From Aquificota bacterium (lineage in GTDB: Bacteria; Aquificota; Aquificia; Aquificales; Aquificaceae), in the NCBI GenBank assembly GCA_013153455.1, contig JAADEK010000021.1, forward strand, positions 1-10,942: 10,942 nucleotides of DNA, read 5' to 3'. Positions 1 to 6,094 of this stretch are shown here, piece after piece. The notes beneath the pieces are model-generated. The model was not told the DNA's origin and searched no databases. It saw nothing but the letters and a program-made list of their open reading frames with translations. The first letter of the stretch is position 1; every line of letters begins with the position of its first letter. The position numbers were made by a program, and so were the translations under genes.

Positions 1-56
1 TTAGCCCTTTTCAGATACTCAAGCGTTTTGGCGGAAAACAGGTTCTCGCTTATCAT
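1..56 (-). CDS. N-terminal fragment of a leftward gene, possibly flagellar rod protein FlgB
   Basis: Only the first 18 codons are inside the window; the reading frame runs off the left edge. The start is ATG at 56-54 on the minus strand, with GGGAGGTG six bases upstream and a near-consensus promoter behind it, so this is a real gene start. The visible protein is MISENLFSAKTLEYLKRA. A short start of the form 'xLFSxxTxxxLxKAL' is typical of FlgB, the proximal rod protein of the flagellar basal body, and the flagellar-like gene at 2517 makes that reading more attractive. Eighteen residues cannot prove it, and the typical FlgB motif (NxANxxTPxYK) would lie outside the window. The presence of a gene is well supported; its identity is a guess. 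Confidence 0.6.
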   Translation of the reverse strand, partial: MISENLFSAKTLEYLKRA

Positions 57-61
57 CGTTC

Positions 62-67
62 ACCTCC
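62..67 (-). promoter_or_regulatory. Ribosome binding site of the leftward gene
   Basis: Read on the minus strand, GGGAGG lies here, about six bases before the ATG at 56-54. This fixes the start of the partial leftward gene. Confidence 0.7.
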
Positions 68-84
68 CGTTGTTTATTGCTTAC

Positions 85-113
85 ATAATATTTCTTGAGT
101 ATTCTTTTGTCAA
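85..113 (-). promoter_or_regulatory. Near-consensus sigma70-type promoter for the leftward gene
   Basis: On the minus strand, TTGACA (positions 113-108, a perfect -35 box) is followed by a 17-base spacer and TATTAT (positions 90-85, one mismatch to TATAAT). Transcription would begin near position 78, giving a leader of about 20 bases that contains the GGGAGG ribosome binding site. The perfect spacing and the downstream gene start make chance unlikely. The pattern is the housekeeping-sigma type, not the sigma28 flagellar type (TAAA-N15-GCCGATAA). Confidence 0.75.
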
Positions 114-114
114 C

Positions 115-142
115 TTAATCTTAAAGCTCACACGGATAAAAT
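115..142 (+). promoter_or_regulatory. Candidate promoter for aspS with little or no leader
   Basis: TAAAAT at 137-142 has one mismatch to the -10 consensus. A weak -35-like TTAATC lies at 115-120 with a 16-base spacer. Transcription would start at about 149-151, at or next to the aspS ATG at 151. No Shine-Dalgarno sequence is visible before that ATG, which is consistent with a leaderless or nearly leaderless mRNA. The -35 box is poor, so the call is tentative. Confidence 0.35.
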
Positions 143-150
143 AAATCCTT

Positions 151-1962
151 ATGCTTGAACACTTCGGACAGTTCAAAAGGAGTAAATACTGCGGAGAGGT
201 ATCCCTATCGGACGAGGGAAAGGAGCTGAGCCTCGCGGGCTGGGTTCACAGAGTGAGGGACCACGGGGGTGTCGTCTTTATAGACCTAAGGGACAGGGAA
301 GGTATACTTCAGGTCGTCGCGGAGCAAAAGACGAACCCCGAAGCGTATGAAACCGCAAAGAAGTTAAAGCCCGAGTTCGTCATCGGCGTCGTCGGGAAGG
401 TGAGGAAAAGACCGCCCGGAACCGAGAACCCCAAGATAAAAACCGGATACGTTGAGCTCGTAGCGGAAAAGATTCTCGTCTTCAACACATCAGAACCCCT
501 ACCCTTTCCCGTTGACGAGGAGACACCGGTCTCGGAAGAGACGAAGCTCCGCTACCGCTACATAGACCTCAGGCGCGAAAGCATGAAACAAAACCTTATA
601 TTCCGTCATAAGCTCTACCAGCTTACGCGCAAATTCTTCACCGATGAGGGTTTCATAGAGATAGAAACCCCCTTTCTTACAAAATCAACACCCGAAGGTG
701 CGAGGGACTTCCTCGTTCCCTCACGCCTTCACCCCGGTAAGTTCTACGCACTCCCTCAATCACCACAGCTCTTTAAGCAGATTCTTATGGTCTCCGGGTT
801 TGATAAGTATTTCCAGATAGTCAAGTGCTTCAGGGACGAAGACCTGAGGGCGGACCGCCAACCCGAGTTTACGCAAATAGACTACGAGATGTCCTTCGTC
901 ACGGAAGAGGACGTAATGGGTGTGGCGGAAAGGCTCATATCCCTACTCTTTAGGGAACTTCTCGGTATTGAACTAAAGACGCCCTTTGAGAGGATATCCT
1001 ACCGGGAAGCCCTTGAGCGTTACGGAACCGACAAACCCGACAGACGCTTCGGGCTTGAGCTCGTTGACCTCACGGACATATTCAAAGAGACCGAGTTTAA
1101 GGTCTTTCGGGCGGTCGTAAACCAAGGGGGTGTTGTTAAGGCTCTTAACTTCCCCTCCTCGGACCTCTCGCGTAAGGAGATAGACGAGCTTACGCGCTTT
1201 GTCCAGAGCCTCGGGGCTAAGGGACTCGCATGGATAAAGGTGGAAAAGGACAAGCTTACCTCACCTATAGTGAAGTTCTTCTCCGAGGACGAAACGAAGG
1301 AGATACTCAAAAGAACGAACGCAAAGCCCGGGGACGTTATACTCTTTTCCGCGGACAAAAAGGAGATGGTCTACAAGATTCTCGGGAACCTCAGACTCCA
1401 CATAGCGAAGAAATACAACCTCATTGACACAACGAAATGGGACATCTTCTGGGTCGTTGATTTTCCCCTCATGGAGTGGGACGAGGAGGAAAAGAGGTTC
1501 GTCCCCCTTCACCACCCCTTCACGATGCCGAAAGAGGAAGATATACCCAAACTCCTTGAAGCGAGGGAAATAAACGACTTTCAAAAGAAAAAGGAGCTTA
1601 TACACTCCGTGAGGGCGAGGGCTTACGACCTCGTTCTGAACGGGGAAGAGATAGGAGGGGGTTCAATCCGTATACACAGAACCGATATTCAGGAGCTCGT
1701 TTTTGAGCTTCTCGGGATTCCGAAGGAAGAAGCGCGGGAAAAGTTCGGCTTTTTGCTTGACGCTCTTCGCTTCGGCGCACCACCGCACGGGGGTCTCGCT
1801 TTCGGGCTTGATAGGCTTGTCGCGCTCATGAGGGGGCTTGATAGCATACGGGACACGATAGCCTTTCCCAAGACACAGCGCGGTATATGTCCCCTCACCG
1901 GAGCGCCCGACCGCGTTGATGAGCGCCAGCTCAAGGAACTCCACATAAAGGTGGTAGAATAA
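151..1962 (+). CDS. aspS: Aspartyl-tRNA synthetase, probably non-discriminating (Asp/Asn)
   Basis: Charges tRNA with aspartate in the cytoplasm. The 603-residue protein has the normal bacterial length and order: an OB-fold anticodon-binding domain (about 1-120), the class II catalytic core, a bacterial GAD insertion (about 310-420), and the core's C-terminal part. Visible signatures are YRYIDLRR, PQSPQLFKQ, class II motif 2 with FRDEDLRADRQPEF (227-240), and motif 3 with GLDR (552-555). The anticodon domain carries His38 (in RDHGG) and Gly90 (in PPGTEN). At these positions non-discriminating AspRSs have His and Gly, while E. coli AspRS has Leu at the first. Such enzymes also charge tRNA-Asn for amidation by GatCAB. 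The start at 151 is the most upstream possible, because an in-frame TAA lies at 142-144. No ribosome binding site is seen. The fumarase gene follows after four bases. Identity is certain; specificity is inferred from the two residues. Confidence 0.97.
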   Translation: MLEHFGQFKRSKYCGEVSLSDEGKELSLAGWVHRVRDHGGVVFIDLRDREGILQVVAEQKTNPEAYETAKKLKPEFVIGVVGKVRKRPPGTENPKIKTGYVELVAEKILVFNTSEPLPFPVDEETPVSEETKLRYRYIDLRRESMKQNLIFRHKLYQLTRKFFTDEGFIEIETPFLTKSTPEGARDFLVPSRLHPGKFYALPQSPQLFKQILMVSGFDKYFQIVKCFRDEDLRADRQPEFTQIDYEMSFVTEEDVMGVAERLISLLFRELLGIELKTPFERISYREALERYGTDKPDRRFGLELVDLTDIFKETEFKVFRAVVNQGGVVKALNFPSSDLSRKEIDELTRFVQSLGAKGLAWIKVEKDKLTSPIVKFFSEDETKEILKRTNAKPGDVILFSADKKEMVYKILGNLRLHIAKKYNLIDTTKWDIFWVVDFPLMEWDEEEKRFVPLHHPFTMPKEEDIPKLLEAREINDFQKKKELIHSVRARAYDLVLNGEEIGGGSIRIHRTDIQELVFELLGIPKEEAREKFGFLLDALRFGAPPHGGLAFGLDRLVALMRGLDSIRDTIAFPKTQRGICPLTGAPDRVDERQLKELHIKVVE

Positions 1963-1966
1963 ACGT

Positions 1967-2524
1967 ATGGAGAAGCGTATAACAACACCGCTCACCGACG
2001 AGGTGATAGAGAGCCTAAGGGCGGGGGACAAGGTCTTAATAACGGGCTACATATACACAGCCAGGGACGCAGCTCACAAGAGGATGGTTGAGGCAATCCG
2101 GAGGGGGGAAAAGCCTCCCGTAGAGCTTGAGGGTCAGGTTATATACTACGTGGGACCCACACCCCCGAAGCCGGGGCAAGTGATTGGTTCCGCGGGACCC
2201 ACGACCGCCATAAGGATGGATAAATACGTTGAGCCACTCCTGAAGCTCGGGCTAAAGGGTATGATAGGGAAGGGATACCGCTCACCCCAAGTGAGGGAAC
2301 TCCTCAAAAGATACAAGGCGGTATACTTCGCAGCTGTGGGCGGGGTCGCCACGCTCCTCCAAAAGCACATAAAAAGCTCGGAGCTCGTCGCATACGAAGA
2401 CCTCGGAACGGAAGCGATAAGGAGACTCTACGTTGAGGACTTTCCCGTCATCGTCGCAAACGATATATACGGCGGGGACGTATTTGAGGAAGGAAGGAAA
2501 CGCTACGCGAAGATAGATGTATGA
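1967..2524 (+). CDS. fumB: Class I fumarate hydratase, beta (C-terminal-type) subunit
   Basis: One half of an oxygen-sensitive, 4Fe-4S class I fumarase that interconverts fumarate and malate. The 185 residues match the C-terminal domain found fused in E. coli FumA/FumB but separate in two-subunit enzymes. Conserved blocks seen are TARDAAHKR (31-39), YYVGPTP (60-66), GPTTAIRMD (77-85), MIGKG (99-103) and AAVGGVATLL (122-131). The alpha subunit, which carries the cluster cysteines, is not in this window. In Aquificales this enzyme serves the reductive TCA cycle. The gene starts four bases after aspS stops, with AAGGTGG at 1948-1954 as a somewhat distant ribosome binding site, and its end overlaps the next gene by eight bases, so all three are probably cotranscribed. 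L-tartrate dehydratase beta is a close relative and the main alternative. The symbol denotes the beta subunit and is not orthologous to full-length E. coli fumB. Confidence 0.9.
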   Translation: MEKRITTPLTDEVIESLRAGDKVLITGYIYTARDAAHKRMVEAIRRGEKPPVELEGQVIYYVGPTPPKPGQVIGSAGPTTAIRMDKYVEPLLKLGLKGMIGKGYRSPQVRELLKRYKAVYFAAVGGVATLLQKHIKSSELVAYEDLGTEAIRRLYVEDFPVIVANDIYGGDVFEEGRKRYAKIDV

Positions 2525-3329
2525 GAAGATTGAGCGCTTCAAGCGCAAGGAAGAGGAAAAGCTAAAGAAGCACATAGAGAGGCTGAGGCTCACGCGCTTT
2601 TCCCTCAAACGAAAGGAAGAAGAGCTGAAAGAACTCTACGAAAGGACGAAAAAAAGGAGCGGTGAACTAAAGGATTTGTTCCGCCTGAGGTCTATAGCCA
2701 AAGAGCTTGAGAGAGTAAGGGCGGAGCTTTCGGAGCTTGAGGAAAAGGAGAGAAAGGCGCTTTCGCGCCTTCTTGACCTGAAAAAGGAGATAAAGGCGGT
2801 TGAGATACTGAAGGAAAAAGCGAGTCTGAAGCGCTTAAAGAAGCAGATAGCCCTCACACTTCAAGAGATGAGCTTCATAGGGCTTATAAAGAAGAAGCTT
2901 CTTATTTTGCTCATATGCGGGGTTGCGCTCGGGGACGCGGTGGGCGAAGCTATGAAGCGCGAGGTTGAGAGCAAAAAGGGGGAGAACTACGAGCTGATAC
3001 TCAAAACGATAGAAAAGAAGCTAAAGGAGCTGAAGGAGGAGATAAAGAGGCTTGAGGAGCTAAAGGCGAAGAAGCTACCCGAGGAGCAAAGGAAGAGGAT
3101 AGAGAAGCTCGCGAAGGCTCTTGAGCGCGCGCCCGCGGACGAGATAGCTCCCGCTATTCAAAACCTCCCGCCGGAGCTCGGCGCGGAGCTCCTCCTTCGC
3201 GTAAAGCCGAGGAAAGCGGGCGAGATTCTCTCAAACATGAGCCCGGATAAGGCTTCAAAGATACTCTCTTACATACTCGCGAAAGACCCGAATCTCGCCC
3301 GGAAGCTCACCTCCTCTCTCTCAGATTGA
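2517..3329 (+). CDS. FliJ-like/MotE-like fusion: coiled coil, one membrane helix, MgtE_N-like tail
   Basis: A 270-residue protein in three parts. Residues 1-117 are a charged coiled coil with a FliJ-like pattern (FKRKEEEKL at the start, KAVEILKEKA near 94-102); FliJ is the export ATPase stalk and chaperone escort of the flagellum. Residues 121-145 are a basic-then-hydrophobic membrane helix or signal anchor (KKKLLILLICGVALGDA). Residues 150-205 are a second coiled coil. Residues 206-255 resemble the MgtE N-terminal repeat of MotE/YlxF proteins (LLLRVKPRKAGEILSNMSPDKASKIL region), which chaperone flagellar stators. In Bacillus, ylxF follows fliJ, so fusion of these neighbours is plausible. Predicted topology is N-terminus cytoplasmic, C-terminus periplasmic. 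An internal ATG at 2868 (Met118) could start a separate MotE, but it lacks a spaced ribosome binding site. The start overlaps the fumarase gene by eight bases. Domain boundaries are firm; the FliJ identity is inferred from pattern, since coiled coils can mislead. Confidence 0.65.
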   Translation: MYEKIERFKRKEEEKLKKHIERLRLTRFSLKRKEEELKELYERTKKRSGELKDLFRLRSIAKELERVRAELSELEEKERKALSRLLDLKKEIKAVEILKEKASLKRLKKQIALTLQEMSFIGLIKKKLLILLICGVALGDAVGEAMKREVESKKGENYELILKTIEKKLKELKEEIKRLEELKAKKLPEEQRKRIEKLAKALERAPADEIAPAIQNLPPELGAELLLRVKPRKAGEILSNMSPDKASKILSYILAKDPNLARKLTSSLSD

Positions 3330-4389
3330 AGTATCTGAGTATAGCCTTGTATATGCTGTAGGCGAGCTTTTTCTGGAATCTTGGGTCTCTGAGCCTTCTC
3401 GCCTCTCTCGGGTTTGTTATGAAGCCCGCCTCTATGAGAACCGAGGGTGTTCCGGGTGTTTTGAGAACGACGAATCCCGCCCTCCTTATGCCCTTGAAGT
3501 GAACCTCACGTCTCAGATTTCTCTTTAGCTCCCTCGCGAGTATGCGGGCGAAGCGCTCGCTCTCCTCAAGCGTTACGCGAAACGCGAGGTCGGAGATTAT
3601 CAACCGTGTGTCCTTGTAATGCGCTCCTCCGTCGTTCAAAAGTAGCTGTGCGTAATACCGATTCCTCGCAAACTCCCTTTTCTTCTTCAAGGCGCTCCTG
3701 TGGGATAGGGCGAATATCTGAGTCCCGCGTGCTCTCGGGTTTTTACGGGGTGCTGCGTCCGCGTGTATGCTTATAAAGAGGTGGGCTTTGTTCTTTATCG
3801 CTATGTGTGCCCTTTTTTCAAGCGGGACGTAGTAATCACCCCACCGGGTCATTATCACTTTAAACCTTCCGTCCCTCCTCAGGTATTGAGCGAGATACCT
3901 CGCTATCCTCAGGTTTACCCACTTTTCCTTAAGACCTCTGTAGCCTATGGCTCCGGGGTCCCTTCCCCCGTGACCGGGGTCTATGACGATTACCTTCTTT
4001 TTGGTCCTTTTTACGAAGTAGCTCCTCTTTGAGCGAAGGAGGTCAACCACGAGCCTCGGGGGGTTGTTCAGCTTGAAGCTCCTTACTTCATACCTCCTCG
4101 GGGGGTTTATTACTATCCTCCTTCCCCACGGGTGGCGCCCTACGCGGTATTTAAAACCCTTCGGCAGTCTTACCTTAAGGACTCTCACGTCCTTTCCGAG
4201 GACGTCTATAACAACCCTGTAGGGGTTCTTAAGGTAAAAGACCCTGTATTTTGCGTGCTTGTTCAGGTCAAGAACCACGCGAACCTTGTCGGGGTGAACG
4301 CCGTATCGGACCTTCACAAACGTCTTCCCGAGCGCGAAAGAGAGGAGTAAAAATACGCTAAGAAAAATGACGGAAAGCTTCCGGAACAC
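3307..4389 (-). CDS. amiC: N-acetylmuramoyl-L-alanine amidase, AmiC type (AMIN + Amidase_3)
   Basis: A periplasmic zinc enzyme that cuts the bond between N-acetylmuramic acid and L-alanine in peptidoglycan, usually during cell separation. The 360 residues comprise a signal peptide (1-21, MFRKL... ending FALG), an AMIN domain (about 24-120) and an Amidase_3 domain (about 131-355). Expected zinc and catalytic residues are present: His140 in DPGHGG, Glu155 in GLKEK, His209 in SIHADA and Glu320 in VLIEAGF. The stretch 228-280 (ALSHRSA to LEESERFA) aligns with the inserted helix that self-inhibits E. coli AmiB/AmiC, so activation by an EnvC- or NlpD-like LytM factor is likely. There is no LysM or SPOR domain. 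The start is GTG at 4389-4387, chosen because GGAGGAGGTG lies just upstream. It overlaps the preceding HerA-like gene by 32 bases, and its 3' end overlaps the fusion gene's by 23. Confidence 0.93.
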   Translation of the reverse strand: MFRKLSVIFLSVFLLLSFALGKTFVKVRYGVHPDKVRVVLDLNKHAKYRVFYLKNPYRVVIDVLGKDVRVLKVRLPKGFKYRVGRHPWGRRIVINPPRRYEVRSFKLNNPPRLVVDLLRSKRSYFVKRTKKKVIVIDPGHGGRDPGAIGYRGLKEKWVNLRIARYLAQYLRRDGRFKVIMTRWGDYYVPLEKRAHIAIKNKAHLFISIHADAAPRKNPRARGTQIFALSHRSALKKKREFARNRYYAQLLLNDGGAHYKDTRLIISDLAFRVTLEESERFARILARELKRNLRREVHFKGIRRAGFVVLKTPGTPSVLIEAGFITNPREARRLRDPRFQKKLAYSIYKAILRYFNLRERR

Positions 4390-6019
4390 CCACCTCCTCC
4401 TTTGCTTCTTCCTTCTTCGTAGCCCACGGGGAGAGGGGGAACCTTATCATTATGGGGTTCGGTATGTCGGGCTGATAGAGTATCATCGTTCCTTTCTTGA
4501 GCATTATAGCCCTCTGTCGGAAGTTCCCCGTAAGGAATTCATACTCCTTGCTGAGCACCTCACTGCTGTCAAGCCTTCCTGTGACCTTTACCGCTGCGTT
4601 TGCTATGATTCTCTTCTCTATCTCGCTCGCGGTCTGCTGTGCTCCTATGAGTATAACCCCTAAGCTCCTTCCCCTCTCCGCTATGTCAAGGAGTATGTCT
4701 TTTATGGGACTCCAGCGGTCTTTAGGAGCGTATTTGTTCAGCTCGTCAAGGACTATGAATATCTTCGGGTAGGGGTTACCGCTTTCCTCCTTTTCCTTGA
4801 AAATCTTTTTCAGGATTGAGCCAACGACGAACATCTTGGCTATGCCGTGCAGGTCGGAGATGTCAACGACGCTGAGTTGTTTGTTCCTCCAGTCTATAGC
4901 CCTCGTTTCGCTCCCGTAAACGAGGTGTTTTACGTGTGAGACCGCGTGGTGAAACCGCCTCAAGAACGCGTAAACCGTCGCGGGCATTGCGGTCCCGAAC
5001 CACTCCCTGTAGCGCTCCGTGTCCCTCTTGCTCTCCTTGTCCTCAACTATCTCGTGAAGGAGGGAAAGGAGGTCGCTCAGGCTGTTTATGGGTTTTCCGT
5101 TCTCGTCAAGGAGCTCATCCCCGGGGCTTTCCTTGGCGAGTCCCATCAGTTTCTCGCTCACTCGGTCTATGACGTAGTGCAGGGACGTCGTTCCCTCGTC
5201 CCCTTCCGCAAAGAGGAATCTGAGGAGTCCCTCTTGTGCGAAGTCCTTCATAGACCAGCTGTAGGGCTTTACGCCTTCCTTCCTCTCACCCGACGCTGGG
5301 ATTGGGCTACCGGGCTCCTCGGGCGGTGCGAAGAAGCCCACGTTCCTGAAGGGTCTGGGTTCAAGACCGAGCTTCTCAAAGTCCCTCCTGTGCTCCTCGG
5401 AAAATCGTTTGTTCTCTTTGTCTATCCAAAGGAGGTCTTTGCCTTTGACGTTGAATATGATGCCGTGTATCTTGTCCCTGTCGTCCGCCTTTTGGAATAT
5501 TGAGTAAAGTAAAAAGAGGGCGTAAGAGGTTTTCGTAGCTATACCGGACATCCCGGAGATTGATATGTGAGCCCCTTCCCTTCCGTTTATAAAGTCGTAG
5601 TTCAGGAATACGACGTTTCCGCTCCTCGTGAGTCCCGCGGGTATCCTCCTTTTCATGTTGTCGTAATAGAGAGCCTTCTCAAAGTCCTCACCCTGCGCCT
5701 TGTAGGCTGTGTCCCCGGGGTTGGGGGGTATGAAGACCTCGGGCTCTATGCGCGTAACGGAGACCTTAGCCATATACGCGAGGTTAGCGGGGACAACACC
5801 CGAGTTTACGAGCTTCGCGTCGTATACGAGCTCAACACCCTCAAGATACTTTATGACCTCGTCAACGACACCGTAAAACTTTATCTCCTGATTCGTCCCG
5901 TCAACCCTTGAACGAACTACGATGATATCGTCAAGCTGAACAAAGGTTCCCTTCTCAACCCCTATCCAGAACTCAAGCGGGTTTGAGGGTTTCGTTCCGA
6001 GAACTATGCCTACTTTCAT
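4358..6019 (-). CDS. HerA-like (FtsK/HerA superfamily, DUF87) ATPase
   Basis: A 553-residue protein related to the hexameric DNA translocase HerA. The N-terminal 100 residues fit a HAS-barrel. The nucleotide site follows: a P-loop-like GMSGIATKTS (156-165), a Walker B strand with acidic pair (IFIVLDEL, Asp425-Glu426), and ERGRSLG (448-454), which holds likely arginine-finger residues, followed by GAQQTASEI (459-467). The tail ILYQPDIPNPIMIRFP is typical of the superfamily. The P-loop is unusual: the glycine before the lysine is Thr162 and the loop spacing is not GxxGxGKS, although Lys163-Thr164 remain. Residues 230-345 form a charged insert. Archaeal HerA works with the nuclease NurA in end resection; no NurA is adjacent here, so the DNA role is unproven. 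Start ATG at 6019-6017 has GAGGGG upstream. It is transcribed away from the pel operon and into the amidase gene. Confidence 0.8.
   Translation of the reverse strand: MKVGIVLGTKPSNPLEFWIGVEKGTFVQLDDIIVVRSRVDGTNQEIKFYGVVDEVIKYLEGVELVYDAKLVNSGVVPANLAYMAKVSVTRIEPEVFIPPNPGDTAYKAQGEDFEKALYYDNMKRRIPAGLTRSGNVVFLNYDFINGREGAHISISGMSGIATKTSYALFLLYSIFQKADDRDKIHGIIFNVKGKDLLWIDKENKRFSEEHRRDFEKLGLEPRPFRNVGFFAPPEEPGSPIPASGERKEGVKPYSWSMKDFAQEGLLRFLFAEGDEGTTSLHYVIDRVSEKLMGLAKESPGDELLDENGKPINSLSDLLSLLHEIVEDKESKRDTERYREWFGTAMPATVYAFLRRFHHAVSHVKHLVYGSETRAIDWRNKQLSVVDISDLHGIAKMFVVGSILKKIFKEKEESGNPYPKIFIVLDELNKYAPKDRWSPIKDILLDIAERGRSLGVILIGAQQTASEIEKRIIANAAVKVTGRLDSSEVLSKEYEFLTGNFRQRAIMLKKGTMILYQPDIPNPIMIRFPLSPWATKKEEAKEEVGVPEAFRHFS
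4391..4400 (-). promoter_or_regulatory. Strong ribosome binding site deciding the GTG start of the amidase
   Basis: Minus-strand GGAGGAGGTG is followed by one base and then GTG at 4389-4387; counted from the first GGAGG the spacing is six bases. It lies inside the HerA-like coding region, so amidase translation is likely coupled to that gene. Confidence 0.7.
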
Positions 6020-6094
6020 ATCTTTATGCCCCTCTCTTCGGATAATATAGTGTTAATTCTACAATAGATAAGTAGATATAAAGGGGTGGAAAGA
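6020..6094. promoter_or_regulatory. Divergent promoter region between the HerA-like gene and pelC
   Basis: This 75-base AT-rich gap is the only place where both the leftward HerA-amidase unit and the rightward pel operon can start. On the plus strand TACAAT (6060-6065) is a one-mismatch -10 box, but the matching -35 (TTCGGA, 6037-6042) is weak, as expected for an activated promoter. On the minus strand TATTAT (6047-6042) is a possible -10 without a good -35. No clear operator palindrome is visible. AAGGGGTGG at 6081-6089 is the pelC ribosome binding site. The presence of promoters is inferred from gene layout; the exact boxes are uncertain. Confidence 0.4.

Noticed and set aside
1663..2031. 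Minus-strand open frames over the aspS-fumarase junction
   Set aside because: They overlap conserved coding sequence such as class II motif 3 and resemble no known protein.
2754..2771. Hairpin AAGGCGC-TTTC-GCGCCTT inside the fusion gene
   Set aside because: A perfect 7-bp stem, but within coding sequence, without a T-tract, and built from the common GCGC/AAGG words of this genome's codon use.
2916..2925. Lipobox at Cys134 of the fusion protein
   Set aside because: The residue before the cysteine is Ile, not Gly, Ala or Ser, so it does not fit a lipoprotein signal.
4946..5503. 185-codon open frame antisense to the HerA-like gene
   Set aside because: It lies wholly inside a conserved gene on the other strand and has no recognisable domain; GC-rich third positions open such shadow frames.
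6086..6094. GTG start for pelC, three codons upstream
   Set aside because: It sits inside the ribosome binding site; the ATG at 6095 gives a standard lipoprotein signal peptide and correct spacing.
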